The position numbers and the translations under genes are program-made. Under the pieces are notes generated by a model, which was not told the DNA's origin, ran no database searches, and saw only the letters and a program-made list of their open reading frames with translations. A stretch of DNA of 64,000 nt from Qaidamihabitans albus (GTDB taxonomy: Bacteria; Actinomycetota; Actinomycetes; Mycobacteriales; Pseudonocardiaceae). Shown here piece after piece: positions 42,144 through 51,485 of this stretch. Numbering within the stretch: position 1 is the first letter of the stretch; the number at the start of each line of letters is the position of its first letter. The stretch covers positions 111,190 to 175,189 of the forward strand of contig NZ_JAEHOB010000012.1 of the NCBI RefSeq assembly GCF_016464705.1, in the 5' to 3' direction.

Positions 42144-44519
42144 TCATGACGACCGGGTTCCCCTGCCTGCAGGGGAACCCGGACCCGGTCCTGGGCGCCC
42201 GGCGGCGAGCGTGAAGAACGCTTCCTCCTCCTGAGCGAAATGCAGCGTGAGGATCGCGTCGATACCGTACAGGGTCGCGCGCAGGTCGTCGATCTGATCC
42301 GGCTGGATCGCCTCCGGTGCCTCGGCCAGATGCCGTTCGAGCCGGTGTGCGAGCCGGTCGATCTCCGCGTGCGCACGGCTCATCGTGACCGTCCCTTCCG
42401 GACTCCCGAGCACGCCGGCCAGCGCCGGATACAGCTCGGTCTCCTCGGCCCGCTCGTGTGGCAGCAGCTGTTCGGTAAGCAGCCGGCACGCCCGGCGCAC
42501 CGCGGCGTCCGCATCCGGTCCCGCCCCTGCGGCCAGCGCGTCGGCGGCCTGCCGCACCGCGGCGCGCGCCGGCGCGAGCGGCTCGTGCTCGTCGGCGAAC
42601 CGGCGCAGCAGCTCATCGGCCTCGTCATGCCGACGACGGATCGGGGCCTGCAGCGCGCGGAGGGCGTTGCCGATCACCGCGACGTCGATACCCTCCTGGA
42701 GGATCGCGCCCGCGACGGGGAGCAGCCAGCCGGCGGCTGCGGCGAGCATCGCGAGCACCGACAGCGCCGTGCCGGCTCCCGCGCTCTGCAGTGCGATCCG
42801 GCGCGTTCGCCGCGCGATCTCCATGGCGTCGGCGAGCCGGTCGATGCGGTCGTCGACGATGACGGCATCCGCGGCTTGCACGGCGGCCGTCGAGCCGCGC
42901 GAGCCGAGCGCGATTCCGACGTCGGCCGCGGCCAGCGCGGGGGCGTCGTTGACCCCGTCACCGACCATGACCGTCATGCTGCGCTCCCGCTCCGCTCGCA
43001 CGCGCGCGATCTTCTCAGCCGGGCTCGCGCCGGCCTGGACCTCGTCGAGCGCGAGCATCCGCGCGACGTCCTCGGCGTTGTCCACGCGGTCGCCCGTGAG
43101 CAGCAGTATGCGTTCGAGCCCGGCCGCCCGTAGCCGCCGCATCGTGCGCGCCGCATCGGCGCGGATGCGGTCCCGGACCAGCAGAGCGGCCGCCGGCGAG
43201 CCGTCGATCTCGACCCACACCACGGTCGCGAGGTCCAGCCTGCCCCTGCGTGCCGCGGTCCTCGCCCAGCCGGGCAGGTGGGTGCCCTCGGGCAGGCGCC
43301 CCACCCGGACCGCCCGGCCTTCGACCAGCCCGGCCGCGCCCCGTCCTGGCTCTTCGGTGACGCCTTCGGCGGCCGCGGAACACACACCTGCCCGCCGCGC
43401 AGCCCTGACCACCGCGCCCGCCAGGACATGGGGCGAGAACTGCTCGACCCCGGACGCGAGCCGCAGTACGTGTTCCGGCGTCAATCCGGCCGCGCACACG
43501 ACGTCGGTCACCTCGGGCCTGCCCCAGGTAACCGTGCCGGTCTTGTCCATGACCACCGACTTGGCCTGGCCCAACAACTCAAGCGCCGCACCGCCCTTAG
43601 CGACCAGCCCAGACCGGGACATCCGCGACATCCCGCCGGTGACCGCGATCGGCACGGCCAGCAGCAACGGGCACGGCGTGGCGGTGACCAGCACGGCGAC
43701 CGCGCGCACCGGCTCGCCGCTGACCGCCCATGCGGTCACGGCGATACCGAGCGCCAGCGGCAGGAACCACACCGCCACGCGGTCGGCGATCCGCGCGACC
43801 GGGGCGGTGGCAGCGGCTGCCTCCTCTGCAAGCCGCACCACCCCGGCGTACGTGCTGCCGGCCACCGTCGCCGATGCCCGCAGGTCCACCGCCGCGCCCG
43901 CGTTCACGACCCCGCTGCGTACCGGGTCTCCCGCCGCGCGCCCCACCAATGCTGACTCTCCGGTCAGCGCCGACTCGTCGAACAGACCGTCCCCAATGCA
44001 CACGCCGTCCACCGGGACGATCTCCCCGGGCAGCACCACGACCCGGTCGCCAGTGCGGACGGAATCCGCCTCGATGGTGTCGACCCGGCTGTCCCGGCGC
44101 ACGTGCACCAGCCTCGGCGCCCGGTCCAGCAGGGCGGAGACATCCCGCCGCGCCCGTCGCCCGGCCGCCGCTTCGAGCAGGCGCCCGGTGGCCACCATGA
44201 GCGCGACAACGCCGCCCGCCAGGAACTCGCCGAACACCAGGGTGCTGACGAGCGCCAGCACGGAGAGCGAGTCGGCCCCGTAACGGCGCCTGCGCAAGTC
44301 GACGGCGACCCACCAGACGGCCGGAAGCAACGTCAACGCGGTCGCACCCGCCCACGTGAGCCGCGCCGCCGTCTCGTCGAAAGGCCATGCGATGCCACCG
44401 CCCGCGAGCAGCACGGTGACCGCAGCGAGCAGCAACATCTCTCGAGACAGGAGTTGCTTCACCCGGCCAACGCTAGCGACCACGACGCGTAAGCGACGAG
44501 AGCCCATCGGCCAGGTCAC
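42144..44519 (-). CDS. P1B-type metal ATPase (TPC motif) with C-terminal hemerythrin-like domain
   Basis: The 791-residue protein has a P1B pump core. The actuator motif is ALTGES, the membrane metal motif is VTATPCPLLLAVP (TPC rather than CPC or SPC), the phosphorylation site is VVMDKTGTVT, and the hinge is GDGVNDAPALAAADVGIALG. The N-terminus lacks a heavy-metal-associated domain. The last 150 residues are a four-helix HHE/hemerythrin-like domain (LPHERAEETELYPAL, then MSRAHAEIDRLAHRL and LTLHFAQEEEAFFTL). TPC plus hemerythrin is the description of the P1B-5 subgroup, reported to export Ni, Co or Fe. The start at 44519 is uncertain, because a DevR-like site overlaps the upstream bases. The last codons encode a perfect 13-bp hairpin. 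Confidence 0.88.
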   Translation of the reverse strand: MTWPMGSRRLRVVVASVGRVKQLLSREMLLLAAVTVLLAGGGIAWPFDETAARLTWAGATALTLLPAVWWVAVDLRRRRYGADSLSVLALVSTLVFGEFLAGGVVALMVATGRLLEAAAGRRARRDVSALLDRAPRLVHVRRDSRVDTIEADSVRTGDRVVVLPGEIVPVDGVCIGDGLFDESALTGESALVGRAAGDPVRSGVVNAGAAVDLRASATVAGSTYAGVVRLAEEAAAATAPVARIADRVAVWFLPLALGIAVTAWAVSGEPVRAVAVLVTATPCPLLLAVPIAVTGGMSRMSRSGLVAKGGAALELLGQAKSVVMDKTGTVTWGRPEVTDVVCAAGLTPEHVLRLASGVEQFSPHVLAGAVVRAARRAGVCSAAAEGVTEEPGRGAAGLVEGRAVRVGRLPEGTHLPGWARTAARRGRLDLATVVWVEIDGSPAAALLVRDRIRADAARTMRRLRAAGLERILLLTGDRVDNAEDVARMLALDEVQAGASPAEKIARVRAERERSMTVMVGDGVNDAPALAAADVGIALGSRGSTAAVQAADAVIVDDRIDRLADAMEIARRTRRIALQSAGAGTALSVLAMLAAAAGWLLPVAGAILQEGIDVAVIGNALRALQAPIRRRHDEADELLRRFADEHEPLAPARAAVRQAADALAAGAGPDADAAVRRACRLLTEQLLPHERAEETELYPALAGVLGSPEGTVTMSRAHAEIDRLAHRLERHLAEAPEAIQPDQIDDLRATLYGIDAILTLHFAQEEEAFFTLAAGRPGPGPGSPAGRGTRSS
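42153..42182. terminator. Perfect 13-bp hairpin at the ATPase 3' end
   Basis: CCGGGTTCCCCTG and CAGGGGAACCCGG form a perfect 13-bp stem with a 4-base loop. It lies inside the final codons of the P1B ATPase, next to its stop at 42144, so the transcript end is probably here. Confidence 0.6.
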
Positions 44520-44949
44520 GGAGAGACCTTCGGCTCCTGACGCGACCCGCCACGCCAGACATGTCCGACGTCCTGGGTAGCCTCGGCCAAGTTCCGGCCT
44601 TGCGGATGGGCAGCCAGCGGAGCGCGCGTAGAAGGTTGGCCAAGGACGTCGCCGCCGCGGACAACTTCCTCTGTGTCCGATCCCAGGCTGGCCGCAGCCG
44701 AGTGCGCCGCACAGTGCAGAAGGTCCCAGCCGGTCGGGGCGCTGGAGGGCGGGGGCTGCGGCGTGTGGAGACGCCGCAGCAGTCGCCGTCTGGCGGATCG
44801 ATAATCACACCCATGCCCGAGCGACCGCTTCGCCCGCCGCAGGTCGGTCCGATTCTCGTCACCGGTACGTGCATCCGGCGGCTCTTCGATGCTCCGGCCC
44901 CATCCTCGCCGAAGCGGGCATGAAGCTGGCAGGGGACCAGATGCACGGC
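44520..44949. other. Upstream region of P1B ATPase; no gene seen
   Basis: No conserved coding sequence is evident on either strand. A weak DevR-like site, GAGACCTTCGGCTC, is at 44523-44536. Confidence 0.4.
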
Positions 44950-45123
44950 TCACGCAGACCAGCGGCCGAACAGTCGCCACCGCCTCCGTTGCTGCCGCGG
45001 CGTGTCCTGCTCGCAGGAGCAGCGCCGGGACGGCGGGACGTCGCCGAGCACCTGCTCGACGTGGCGGCCGCAGCCGCGGTAGGTGGGCTTCCCGCACCGG
45101 GAGCAGACGGCTCGCTGGCACAT
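44950..45123 (-). CDS. Small Cys-rich putative zinc protein (57 aa)
   Basis: The product begins MCQRAVCSRCGKPTYRGCGR and continues HVEQVLGDVPPSRRCSCEQD before a basic tail. Cys residues 2, 7, 10, 18, 35 and 37 with His21 form a likely treble-clef or zinc-ribbon site. Very similar small proteins of unknown function are widespread in actinobacteria. GGAAAGGAAACGAC lies before the ATG at 45123. It is 19 bases after the TauE/SafE stop, so it is likely in the sulfur operon. The frame is short and easily missed among long overlapping frames. Confidence 0.75.
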   Translation of the reverse strand: MCQRAVCSRCGKPTYRGCGRHVEQVLGDVPPSRRCSCEQDTPRQQRRRWRLFGRWSA

Positions 45124-45142
45124 GTGTCGTTTCCTTTCCGAA

Positions 45143-46021
45143 TCAACCGGGGACAGAACTGCGGTGATGCCGCCTGCGGTAGGCGAGCCAGGCTCCGGCC
45201 GAAACGGCGGCGAGCACGGCGAGAGCGATCCACACGACGGGCTCGGTGGCGACGGTGTGCCAGACGGCGGCCGGCGCCTGTTGCCCGAGGACGAAGCCGC
45301 CCATCACGATGACGAACCAGCCGAAGCCCTGGCGCAGCACGCTTTCCGGAATACGGCCTGCCAGGCGGCCACCGAGCAGGCCACCGGCGACGGCCGCGGC
45401 GGTGACCGCCATCGCGAGCGGCCAGTCGATCTCGACGCTCGCGAGGTATCCGGCGAGTGCCGCGAACGACTTCATCGCGATGACGACGAGCGAGGTGCCG
45501 ACGGCCACGGCCATGGGCAGGCCGCCGAGCAGGGCCAGCGCGGGCACGACGAGAAACCCGCCACCGGCGCCGACAAGCCCGGTGACGGCCCCGACGACGA
45601 CACCCTCGACGACGACCACGAGCACGGGAAGCTCACCGTGCGGCTCGCCCCGGCCACCGGACCGTCCGCGGATCATCGCCACGGCGGTGCCGATCATCAT
45701 AAGCCCGAAGCCGGCCAGCAGCCAGCTGTCCGGGACGAACGCGGCGAGCCTGCCACCGCCGTACGCCCCGGCCATGCCCGCCGCGCCGAACACGAGCCCG
45801 GTGCGCCAGCGCACCCGGCCCGCGCGAGCGTGCGAGACCGCGCCGATGGCGCTGGTGACACCGACGACGAACAGGGACAGGGCGATGGCGTGCTTGGCGC
45901 CCAGCCCGGCGAGATAGATCAGGATAGGCACGGTCAGGATCGACCCACCGCCGCCGAGCACGCTCAGCGCGAGTCCGACGACCACCGCGGCGGCGAGCGT
46001 GAGCACGAGCATCGCGGTCAC
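45143..46021 (-). CDS. TauE/SafE-family sulfite/sulfur-compound exporter
   Basis: The 292-residue membrane protein has about eight hydrophobic helices. Two copies of the family repeat are visible: VGLALSVLGGGGSILTVPIL in the N-half and AVTGLVGAGGGFLVVPALAL in the C-half. Such proteins export sulfite, sulfoacetate or related anions. It lies 28 bases after the MBL-rhodanese gene and is likely cotranscribed. Together they would oxidise persulfide and expel the sulfite or thiosulfate formed. The start is GTG 46021; an ATG at 46012 is an alternative. Confidence 0.88.
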   Translation of the reverse strand: MTAMLVLTLAAAVVVGLALSVLGGGGSILTVPILIYLAGLGAKHAIALSLFVVGVTSAIGAVSHARAGRVRWRTGLVFGAAGMAGAYGGGRLAAFVPDSWLLAGFGLMMIGTAVAMIRGRSGGRGEPHGELPVLVVVVEGVVVGAVTGLVGAGGGFLVVPALALLGGLPMAVAVGTSLVVIAMKSFAALAGYLASVEIDWPLAMAVTAAAVAGGLLGGRLAGRIPESVLRQGFGWFVIVMGGFVLGQQAPAAVWHTVATEPVVWIALAVLAAVSAGAWLAYRRRHHRSSVPG

Positions 46022-46049
46022 GTCCGGTCGTCGCGGCCGGCCGGGGTGC

Positions 46050-47447
46050 TCATGGGGTGTCCTGCCCCGAGGCGATGGTCAGGCGGGTGGCCGCGAGGTT
46101 GTTGTAGTCGTCGTCCAGGTGGACCACTCGCCTGCCCGCGCGGGCGAGCAGGCTGGCCGCGACGGCGGCGCGGTAGCCGGACTGGCAGTGCACCCACACC
46201 ACTCCGTCGGGCACGTCGGCCGACCGGGCCGGCAGCTCCGGCAACGGAATGTGCACCGCGCCGTCCAGGTGTCCCGTGCGCCACTCGTTGGCGAGCCGCA
46301 CATCGAGCACCACGTCGGCGTCGGGCAGCCCGTGGGGCCGCCGCCCCGCCCGCACTGCCGCGAGTTCCGCGAAGGTGGCCGTGGCCAGCACCGCCAGCCG
46401 GGACCGCTCGTCGGCCCACTGCTCGGGTGTGCCGGTGGCCGCGGCGGCTGGCCGGTCGATCCCGATCCGCGCCAGCTCCCGCTGTGCGCCCGCGACCTGC
46501 TCCGGTGTTTCGGCGAGAAGGGTGATCGGCTCGCCCCACGGGGCGAGCCAGCCCAGCCACGTCGACATCGGCCCGTCGAGACCGAAGCTCAGCGTGCCTG
46601 CCAGATGGCGGTGGGCGAAGGCCTTGCGGGAGCGCAGATCCACGACCCACTCCCCCGCGTCGATCCGAGACCGCAGCTCGACCGGATCGGCGCGCCTCGC
46701 GGGCGTCAGGTCGATCGCGTCCGCGCCCGCCGCGTTCGCCACACCCATGTGCGCGTAGTACGCCGGGTAGACATCCAGTCCGGCCAGGGTCCGGGTGACG
46801 AAGTCGTCCGCCTCCAGCCGCAGCGCGGGGTTGGCCTGCCGCTCCCTGCCGATCGTGGAGGCGGGCGCGTCGGACTGGGCCGCCGAGCAGAAGCTGCCGA
46901 AGCCGTGCGTCGGCCAAACCTGCACGCCGTCCGGCAGAAGGTTCGCCAGCCGGCGCGCCGAGGAGTGCTGGTGGTGTGCCAAGGTGTGCGCGTGCTCCTG
47001 GCCGAGCAGGTCCGTGCGGCCCGTGGTGCCGAACAGCAGCGAGCCGCCCGTGAACACGCCGAGCGGGCCGTCCGGCCCCGACAGCACGTACGCCGCGTGG
47101 TGGAACGTGTGCCCCGGCGTGGCCAACACGCCGATCCTCATATGCTCCGACACCGTGACCTGGTCGCCGTCCGTCACCGGGAGGCGCTCGAAGGCGACCT
47201 CTTCGGCCGCGGCCACGAGATACATCGCGCCGGTCACCTTCGCCAGCGCCAGGCCTCCGGACACGTAGTCGTTGTGCAGGTGCGTCTCCACGACGTGCGT
47301 GATGCGCACCCCGAGCCTGCCTGCCATCGACAGGATCCGGTCGATGTCCCGCTGCGGGTCCACGACCACGGCGACCCGCCCGTCATGGGCGAGGTAGCTG
47401 CGGTCGCCCAGCGAAGACGTCTCCACGACCTCCACCTCGATAGGCAT
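46050..47447 (-). CDS. MBL-fold persulfide dioxygenase-like protein with two rhodanese domains
   Basis: The 465-residue protein has a metallo-beta-lactamase domain (1-240) with THLHNDYVSGG and GHTFHHAAYVLSG, the mononuclear iron site of ETHE1-type persulfide dioxygenases. Two rhodanese domains follow. The first, near AGEWVDLRS, lacks an evident catalytic Cys. The second has the active loop VHCQSGYRAA with its Cys. CstB and Blh proteins with this architecture oxidise low-molecular-weight persulfides. The promoter side (47486-47556) carries two CsoR/CstR-type operators. It is the first gene of the unit with tauE. ATG at 47447. Confidence 0.9.
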   Translation of the reverse strand: MPIEVEVVETSSLGDRSYLAHDGRVAVVVDPQRDIDRILSMAGRLGVRITHVVETHLHNDYVSGGLALAKVTGAMYLVAAAEEVAFERLPVTDGDQVTVSEHMRIGVLATPGHTFHHAAYVLSGPDGPLGVFTGGSLLFGTTGRTDLLGQEHAHTLAHHQHSSARRLANLLPDGVQVWPTHGFGSFCSAAQSDAPASTIGRERQANPALRLEADDFVTRTLAGLDVYPAYYAHMGVANAAGADAIDLTPARRADPVELRSRIDAGEWVVDLRSRKAFAHRHLAGTLSFGLDGPMSTWLGWLAPWGEPITLLAETPEQVAGAQRELARIGIDRPAAAATGTPEQWADERSRLAVLATATFAELAAVRAGRRPHGLPDADVVLDVRLANEWRTGHLDGAVHIPLPELPARSADVPDGVVWVHCQSGYRAAVAASLLARAGRRVVHLDDDYNNLAATRLTIASGQDTP

Positions 47448-47485
47448 GGTGTCCCTCGACTCTCGCTAGTGTTACCTGAAGTTAT

Positions 47486-47502
47486 ATACCCCGGGGGGTA
47501 CC
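47486..47502. promoter_or_regulatory. CsoR/CstR-type operator 1
   Basis: ATACCCCGGGGGGTACC is the G/C-tract palindrome bound by CsoR-family repressors. It lies 39 bases before the MBL-rhodanese start. Confidence 0.75.
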
Positions 47503-47540
47503 ATGCTTGTCACTGTACCCAGAGATTCGCGACTGTTCAA

Positions 47541-47556
47541 ATACCCCCCGGTGTAT
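47541..47556. promoter_or_regulatory. CsoR/CstR-type operator 2
   Basis: ATACCCCCCGGTGTAT is a second site 38 bases further upstream. Paired operators suggest tight repression of the sulfur operon. Confidence 0.7.
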
Positions 47557-47609
47557 CCGACTGTAGCCGGGTCACCGCTCGTCGGCAGCAGCGAAAGTCC
47601 CACAGAGGC

Positions 47610-47623
47610 GGGCATTGTGGCCC
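47610..47623. promoter_or_regulatory. DevR-like box before SHOCT gene 2
   Basis: GGGCATTGTGGCCC is a palindrome of the right length, preceded by a half-site GCGAAAGTCCCAC at 47591. It is 75 bases before the start at 47698. Confidence 0.45.
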
Positions 47624-47697
47624 TGCCGGGGCGGCGCTACCGAGAGGGACAGTGACACCGTCAGCGGCTTTCGCCGATCACGACCGGGAGGTGCGCC

Positions 47698-47955
47698 ATG
47701 CCGTACTGGGACCATGGCGATTGGGGTAACGGCTGGCTGATGGGCCTGCTCGGGCTCATCTCGATGGTAGTGCTGTGGGGCGGACTGATCGCCGTGGTCG
47801 TGCTCCTGCTGCGCCGATTCACGCCACCGGCACGGGGAGGCGGCGACAGGGTCGGCGACAACAACAGCGCGCTGCGCATCCTCGACGAGCGCTTCGCCCA
47901 CGGCGAGATCGACGAGGAGGAGTACCAACGGCGCCGGGACAGCCTGCGCCGCTGA
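47698..47955 (+). CDS. Small membrane protein with SHOCT domain (second copy)
   Basis: The 85-residue product begins MPYWDHGDWGNGWLMGLLGL and has one membrane helix (MGLLGLISMVVLWGGLIAVV). After a linker comes the SHOCT motif ALRILDERFAHGEIDEEEYQ. GGGAGG lies 7 bases before the ATG. It converges with the CstR-like gene (stop-to-stop gap 20 bases). It resembles the protein at 38689, and a third SHOCT remnant lies near 54285. Confidence 0.8.
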   Translation: MPYWDHGDWGNGWLMGLLGLISMVVLWGGLIAVVVLLLRRFTPPARGGGDRVGDNNSALRILDERFAHGEIDEEEYQRRRDSLRR

Positions 47956-47975
47956 GGACCCCGTTCACAATGCCG

Positions 47976-48251
<276 letters not shown>

Positions 48252-48267
48252 TCACACTCCTCCATCG

Positions 48268-48283
48268 ATACCCCGCAGGGTAC
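48268..48283. promoter_or_regulatory. CsoR/CstR-type operator before its own gene
   Basis: ATACCCCGCAGGGTAC is a palindrome of the same kind as those at 47486 and 47541 and ends 20 bases before the repressor's ATG. Confidence 0.75.
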
Positions 48284-48289
48284 CGCGTG

Positions 48290-48772
48290 AGCGCCCGCGG
48301 CCGTACCCGTCTCAGCGACTCGCTCTCGTAGGGCGGATACTCGTCGAGTCCGTCCTCCCGCCGCGCAGCCCTGGCCACACCCTCCAGCGTCACAATGATG
48401 GCGAAGCCGATCGCCAGGTTGATCAACCCGGTGGCGAGCCGGGTGCCGATGTCATAGGGCAGACTCAGCGGCAGCACGATCCCGATCGCGGTGACCAGCG
48501 CCATGATCCAGCCGAAGAACAGCCGCGGCCTCGGCGCGGTCAGCAGCAGCACGTGCAGCAGGGCGGTCGCGGCCAGCGCGACCCCGGCCGCACCCAGCGC
48601 GTAGGTCAGCGTGTCGCCGCCCACCCACACGCCCTCGCCCTTTCGGCGCGAGCACCGCGACATGCGCGATGCCGCGCGCGACAAGGATTCCGACCACCGC
48701 GACCAGCGCAGTGACACAAGCCGTCGCGGCTGCACCCGACCACAGCCGTCTCGCGTCGACGTTACCGTTCAT
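48290..48772 (-). pseudogene. DUF6069 four-helix membrane protein, frameshifted
   Basis: From the ATG at 48772 the frame gives NVDARRLWSGAAATACVTAL and VGILVARGIAHVAVLAPK. At about 48645 it shifts to GGDTLTYALGAAGVALAATA, LHVLLLTAPRPRLFFGWIMA and ATGLINLAIGFAIIVTLEGV. Four membrane helices in about 150 residues are typical of the family. One indel breaks it, and the second frame has no stop at the family end but runs through the repressor gene. Function unknown. Confidence 0.7.
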
Positions 48773-48779
48773 GCCCGAA

Positions 48780-49203
48780 GCCTCCCGACGCAACCGCCGG
48801 GCGGCCAGAGGACCACGGCCCGGCGCTGAGGCCGACGTGCCCTGCCAACGCGGTACCTCCAGCCCTGACCAGGCACGGGCTCGGCCCGGCACGGCGTCGG
48901 CTCGCTGCGGGAAGCCGGCGTCACCGAACCACCGCTGCCGCCGCCGTGGAGCCACACCGCCCCGTCTGTCTCCACGGAAAACTCCTTCCCCGCCCGTGGC
49001 TGCTGCGGGGGGTGATCAGCGGGCTGGCCACCGGCATCGGGTACCTGCTCGGCGTCGGCGTCGGTCTGCTGGGCAAGCCCCTGCTGACCGTGCCGCCACC
49101 CGGTCTTGGCACATCGGTGCCGAACGTCCTTGCTCGAAGGGCGTATCGGCACTTCGGCGCCATGGTCGGTCATGTGACGCTGAGCGCAGGCAAGGAGGTT
49201 GTG
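48780..49203. other. Region with a small hydrolase-like remnant
   Basis: The plus strand at about 48990-49070 reads PWLLRGVISGLATGIGYLLG, which resembles the membrane start of alpha/beta-hydrolase family 9 proteins. The rest of that gene is absent. No intact gene is seen. Confidence 0.4.
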
Positions 49204-49866
49204 ATGAAGGTCGTTCGGTTGTGGCTGGGGCTGGTGCTGCTCACCCTCGGTGTGTTCGGAATCCTGGACGCGGCAGGGGTGCTGGAGGTCGGTTCGACCA
49301 TCGGCAGGTGGTGGCCGCTGGCCGTCATCGGCCTCGGGCTGTCCGCGATGTGGTCACAGCGGCGGATCTCGATCGTCCCGATCGTGATCACGGTGACCGG
49401 CGTGGTGCTGCTCGCCGGAACGCTGGACTGGACGGATGAGGACCTGTTCTGGCCCGCCCTACTCTTCGTGTCCGGTTCGGTGGTGCTCGCGGGGCTGTTC
49501 AGGCGGCGGGGTGGCGGGCGTCCGGCGCGCGGAGAGTCGGTGGCGTTGTTCGGCGGCGCGAAGACGGTGGATCGTTCTGAGCACCTGCGGCACGCTGACG
49601 TCTCCGCGGTGTTCGGCGGCGCGACACTCGACCTCCGCGCTGCCCACATCGACAAGGAGGCCAGCGTCGACGCGCTCGCGCTCTTCGGCGGTGTGGACGT
49701 CCTGGTCCCCAAGGACTGGCGAGTGGAGGTCAGCGGCTTTCCCGTCCTCGGGGGCCTCGACGACAAGACGAGAGGCAACGGCTCGCTGCCCGAGGATGCC
49801 CCGGTACTGAAAGTGAACGCGACGGCTCTCTTCGGTGGGATCGAGGTGGCCAACGAGCCGAAGTGA
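49204..49866 (+). CDS. LiaF/DUF5668-like membrane protein
   Basis: The 220-residue protein has four N-terminal hydrophobic segments (RLWLGLVLLTLGVFGILDAA to FWPALLFVSGSVVLAGLFRR). A C-terminal beta-helix of the LiaF type follows, with repeated FGG turns (VALFGGAKT, AVFGGATLDL, ALFGGVDVLV, ALFGGIEV). LiaF-like proteins restrain cell-envelope stress signalling. The ATG at 49204 is 5 bases after GGAGG, and a GTG directly before it is too close. No DevR box is seen. The gene is intact. Confidence 0.85.
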   Translation: MKVVRLWLGLVLLTLGVFGILDAAGVLEVGSTIGRWWPLAVIGLGLSAMWSQRRISIVPIVITVTGVVLLAGTLDWTDEDLFWPALLFVSGSVVLAGLFRRRGGGRPARGESVALFGGAKTVDRSEHLRHADVSAVFGGATLDLRAAHIDKEASVDALALFGGVDVLVPKDWRVEVSGFPVLGGLDDKTRGNGSLPEDAPVLKVNATALFGGIEVANEPK

Positions 49867-49982
49867 CGAGCGCCGCAGCGGCGAACGCGAACGGCGACGT
49901 CGTCGCGCCCTACGCGTGGTCGTCAGGCCGGGCAGCCGCGTCTCGTATCGCCGAGTCCTCCGGCGGTATGCCGTAAGTGTCG

Positions 49983-50961
49983 ATGTCGGCCGAAGCCATG
50001 GTCGGCAGGTGCTGCCGAGACCCGGGCCAGGGCCGTCGTCCATGCCCCTTCCGTGCTCAACACCCAGCCCTGGTCACTCGAAATACGCGACCGTGACGTG
50101 CTGCTGTTCGAGCGCACCGATCTGGTGCTGCGCTACCAAGATCCACCGGGTCGTGACCGGGCGATCTCGTCCGGCGCGGCCGTGGCCAACTTGCGGCTGG
50201 GCCTGAGGATGATCGGCCGCGGCGGCAGCCTCTCGTTACTTCCCGACACGCACCGACCAGAGTTGGTCGCACGCTTCACCATGACCGGAACCGCGCAGCC
50301 CAGCGACGAGGACCGGCGCTGGCATGCTGCCATCACACGCCGCCGCAGCTACCGGCGCCAGTTCACCCGCCAGCAGGTCTCGGCCGCGCGCCTGGACATG
50401 CTGCTGCGGGCGGCACCGGTGGGCGATGTACGGGCGATACCGCTGCGCGATCCGGAACATCTCGCGGTGCTCGCCGGGTAGCTCGAGTACGCCGGAATCA
50501 AGTAGCAACACGACGAGGGGCTGCAACGAGAGCTCTCGCTCTGGACGATCAGGGCGGAACACGCACACCGGCACGGGGTCGGCATCGCCGGCAGCTGCCT
50601 CCCCACGCGGGCGAGGCAGCCGTCGGCGGGCATGGTGCGGCAGCGCACCGAGTTACCCGACCGGGATACGCTGGCCGAAGAGACCGTGCTGCTGTTCCTC
50701 TCCCAGACCGACACCCGCTCGAGTCACGTACGAACGGGGATAGCCATGCAGCAGACCTGGCTCGCTGCTGTGGACGCGGGGCTCGTCGCGGCCGTGCAGA
50801 CCCAGCCGCTGCAGCTGCCCGAGGTGCGCTCGCGCCTGGCCCAGGGACTTGGCGTGGAAGGTTACCCACAGCTGCTGATGCGGGTCGGCTACGCCGCCGG
50901 TCCCGTCCCGCAAAGCCCGCGCCGCGCTGTCGCCGAAATACTGCATCATGGCGACGGTTGA
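49983..50961 (+). pseudogene. Acg-family nitroreductase, frameshift and two in-frame stops
   Basis: The start MSAEAMV at 49983 shifts frame at about 50005 to VVHAPSVLNTQPWSLEI. The domain continues with DRAISSGAAVANLRLGLRMI and ITRRRSYRRQFTRQQVSAAR. TAG stops occur at 50479 and 50503. Beyond them the frame goes on with LAEETVLLFLSQTDTRSSHV and GVEGYPQLLMRVGYAAGPVP to 50961. Full length is preserved at about 325 codons, so inactivation by point changes is recent. M. tuberculosis Acg proteins (Rv2032, Rv3127, Rv3131) are DosR-controlled and bind FMN in a closed pocket. An intact paralog is at 51831. Confidence 0.8.
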
Positions 50962-50984
50962 GCCCCGCGGTGGACAACTCCATA

Positions 50985-51080
50985 CCGCGCGGCGGTCGGT
51001 ATCCGCATCTCGGGGCCCGTGAGCTGCTGACCCTGGCCAACGACTACCTCGGCGTCCGCGCGACCGATCCGGACTGGCTG
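50985..51080 (+). pseudogene. GH65 N-terminal fragment
   Basis: The frame near 51018-51065 reads ELLTLANDYLGVRATDPDWL. It matches EALLTLANGYAGVRGADPES of the GH65 enzyme at 32534. Only about 30 codons are recognisable, so this is a scar of a third GH65 copy. Confidence 0.5.
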
Positions 51081-51152
51081 GCAGGGCCAGATCCAGATCG
51101 GCCCGGAACCGAGGACATTCGACCGTAAGGCTGCCCCTGCCACATTGCTGGT

Positions 51153-51485
51153 ATGCACAAGTTCTCACTGGACGCCCTCGCACGCGAACTACTCAAACTT
51201 GCCACCGGCTCGCCACAAGGACGCAGTGCCAAGACCGTCTATGGTGGACACGAACACGTCTTGCGCCAGTCAATCCTGACACTGACCTCGGGCAACACTC
51301 TCGCCGAGCACGAGAACCCCGGCGAGGCCGCCTTGTTCGTGCTCCGTGGCCGCGTGCGCCTGCACGCGGCGGGCATCTCGTGGGAGGGGCGCCACGGCGA
51401 CCTCATCGTCATTCCGCAGTCCCGGCACCGTGTCGAAGCCCTCGAAGATTCCGCTGTACTCCTGACTGTCGCGAAGATCCGCTGA
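51153..51485 (+). CDS. Small cupin protein (copy 2, intact)
   Basis: The 110-residue protein starts MHKFSLDALARELLKLATGS. Its single cupin barrel has TVYGGHEHVLRQSILTLTSG (motif 1 with His pairs), LAEHENPGEAALFVLRG and HGDLIVIPQSRHRVEALEDS (motif 2). It may bind a metal, but no enzyme is indicated. It is the working paralog of the broken gene at 40861. No clear DevR-type box lies just upstream, as the region holds GH65 and nitroreductase remnants. Confidence 0.85.
   Translation: MHKFSLDALARELLKLATGSPQGRSAKTVYGGHEHVLRQSILTLTSGNTLAEHENPGEAALFVLRGRVRLHAAGISWEGRHGDLIVIPQSRHRVEALEDSAVLLTVAKIR

Noticed and set aside
50479..50505. In-frame TAG codons as recoding (for example pyrrolysine)
   Set aside because: The same gene also has an upstream frameshift, the intact paralog has no such codon, and no recoding signal is visible. 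Simple inactivation is the better reading.
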